Shown here: in pieces, positions 51,102-51,438 of the stretch
Numbering within the stretch: position 1 is the first letter of the stretch
Layout of the letters: each line of letters begins with the position of its first letter
DNA from: Penium margaritaceum
Lineage: Eukaryota; Streptophyta; Zygnematophyceae; Desmidiales; Peniaceae
NCBI GenBank assembly: GCA_023375785.1
Contig: SZWC01019062.1
Span: 2,884-54,321 of the forward strand
Length of the DNA: 51,438 bases
Reading direction: 5' to 3'
Position numbers and translations under genes: made by a program
The notes under the pieces: model-generated
What the model saw: only the letters and a program-made list of their open reading frames with translations
Told to the model about the DNA's origin: nothing
Database searches by the model: none

Positions 51102-51438
51102 TGTTGAAAAATTGCCCCTCCGCATGCCCAAGTGCGGCGCCAGGAGGCGCCGACGAGCCACCAGAAAGTGGGAACACCGTTCCGGCGGATCTGGCGACTC
51201 GAAGATTGCTCGGATCCTAAAATAGAGGATTGCCCCTGAAATTTGACGAGTCACTGAATCCGGTGGAAGTTGTTTTGCTGGAATCGGACAAGTATCGAGG
51301 GAGATATGGCCTTCCAAAGTTGGGGTATGCGCAGCGGCTCTGGGAGCCGGCTGCGACTCGAAATCCGGTTGATAATCGACCGGACCGAGTAACAAAAATA
51401 CCATCTGGAGAAAATGCTCCGATAGGCCTGCCGAGGCG
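51102..51438 (+). repeat. LTR of the Copia-C family, cut by the window end
   Basis: Starts TGTTGAAAAATTGCCCCTCCG and aligns with the first third of the Copia-C LTRs (GCGGCGCC, GGAGGCGCC, GGATCC, GGAGATATGG blocks). It could be a 5' LTR, a 3' LTR or a solo LTR; the rest is outside the window. Confidence 0.9.

Noticed and set aside
1-51438. CRISPR array, phage or bacterial operon
   Set aside because: There are no regularly spaced short repeats and no ribosome-binding-site-led gene clusters. All recognised coding sequence is eukaryotic transposon.

Overview
This window is eukaryotic, transposon-packed nuclear DNA. I can support no host gene, rRNA, CRISPR array or bacterial-type operon. The elements are Ty1/copia and Ty3/gypsy LTR retrotransposons, one gypsy with a chromodomain, plus two hAT DNA transposons. 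Primer sites match a plant-type initiator tRNA-Met. This fits a green-lineage genome; a streptophyte alga such as Chara is a guess that I cannot verify from sequence alone.

The layout is a set of nested insertions. The outer element is a minus-strand chromovirus (Gypsy-1) whose integrase and chromodomain lie at 1404-2726, the second half of its RNase H at 5751-6115, and its RT and first half of RNase H at 24155-25010. Copia-F (+, truncated) interrupts it at 2727-5747. Gypsy-2 (-, 6121-24149, target duplication CGCGT) splits its RNase H. Gypsy-2 is in turn split in gag by Copia-A (-, 13499-20806, duplication GTTCC), which is split in integrase by a solo LTR (17091-17743, duplication AATGC). 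To the right of about 25 kb, a hAT element (hAT-2, -) follows the Gypsy-1 RT. hAT-2 is split by Copia-E (-, 26421-49483). Copia-E carries two insertions: Copia-B (+, 27857-40627, duplication GTTGA) and hAT-1 (-, 40755-45155, 8-bp duplication). Copia-B is split by Copia-C (+, 29232-35647). A further LTR of the Copia-C family starts at 51102 and runs off the window. At five junctions, removing the insert and one duplication copy puts the host element's reading frame back together.

Nearly every coding region is broken, mostly by changes that look like C-to-T or G-to-A transitions: CAG to TAG, TGG to TAG or TGA, catalytic Asp to Asn, catalytic Glu to Lys. That is the usual mark of methylated, silenced repeats. 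The best-preserved pieces are the Copia-C integrase and RT, the Copia-A gag and integrase, the Copia-F gag-protease and the Gypsy-2 protease-RT.

The most unusual items are these. (1) Gypsy-2 has a gag-PR-RT-RNase H polyprotein with no visible integrase. In that place it has a second aspartic protease and a Cys-rich region with PHD-type zinc fingers. (2) The LTRs of the Copia-A/B family carry a tRNA-like module with good Pol III A and B boxes, and a related solo LTR has a different tRNA-like module in the same place. (3) Copia-A, B and C have primer sites that match the anticodon stem-loop of initiator tRNA-Met, whereas E and F use its 3' end. (4) Copia-A and Copia-B, two separate insertions, share two in-frame stop codons in RT. 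Three places with N characters are flanked by direct duplications that look like assembly artefacts.
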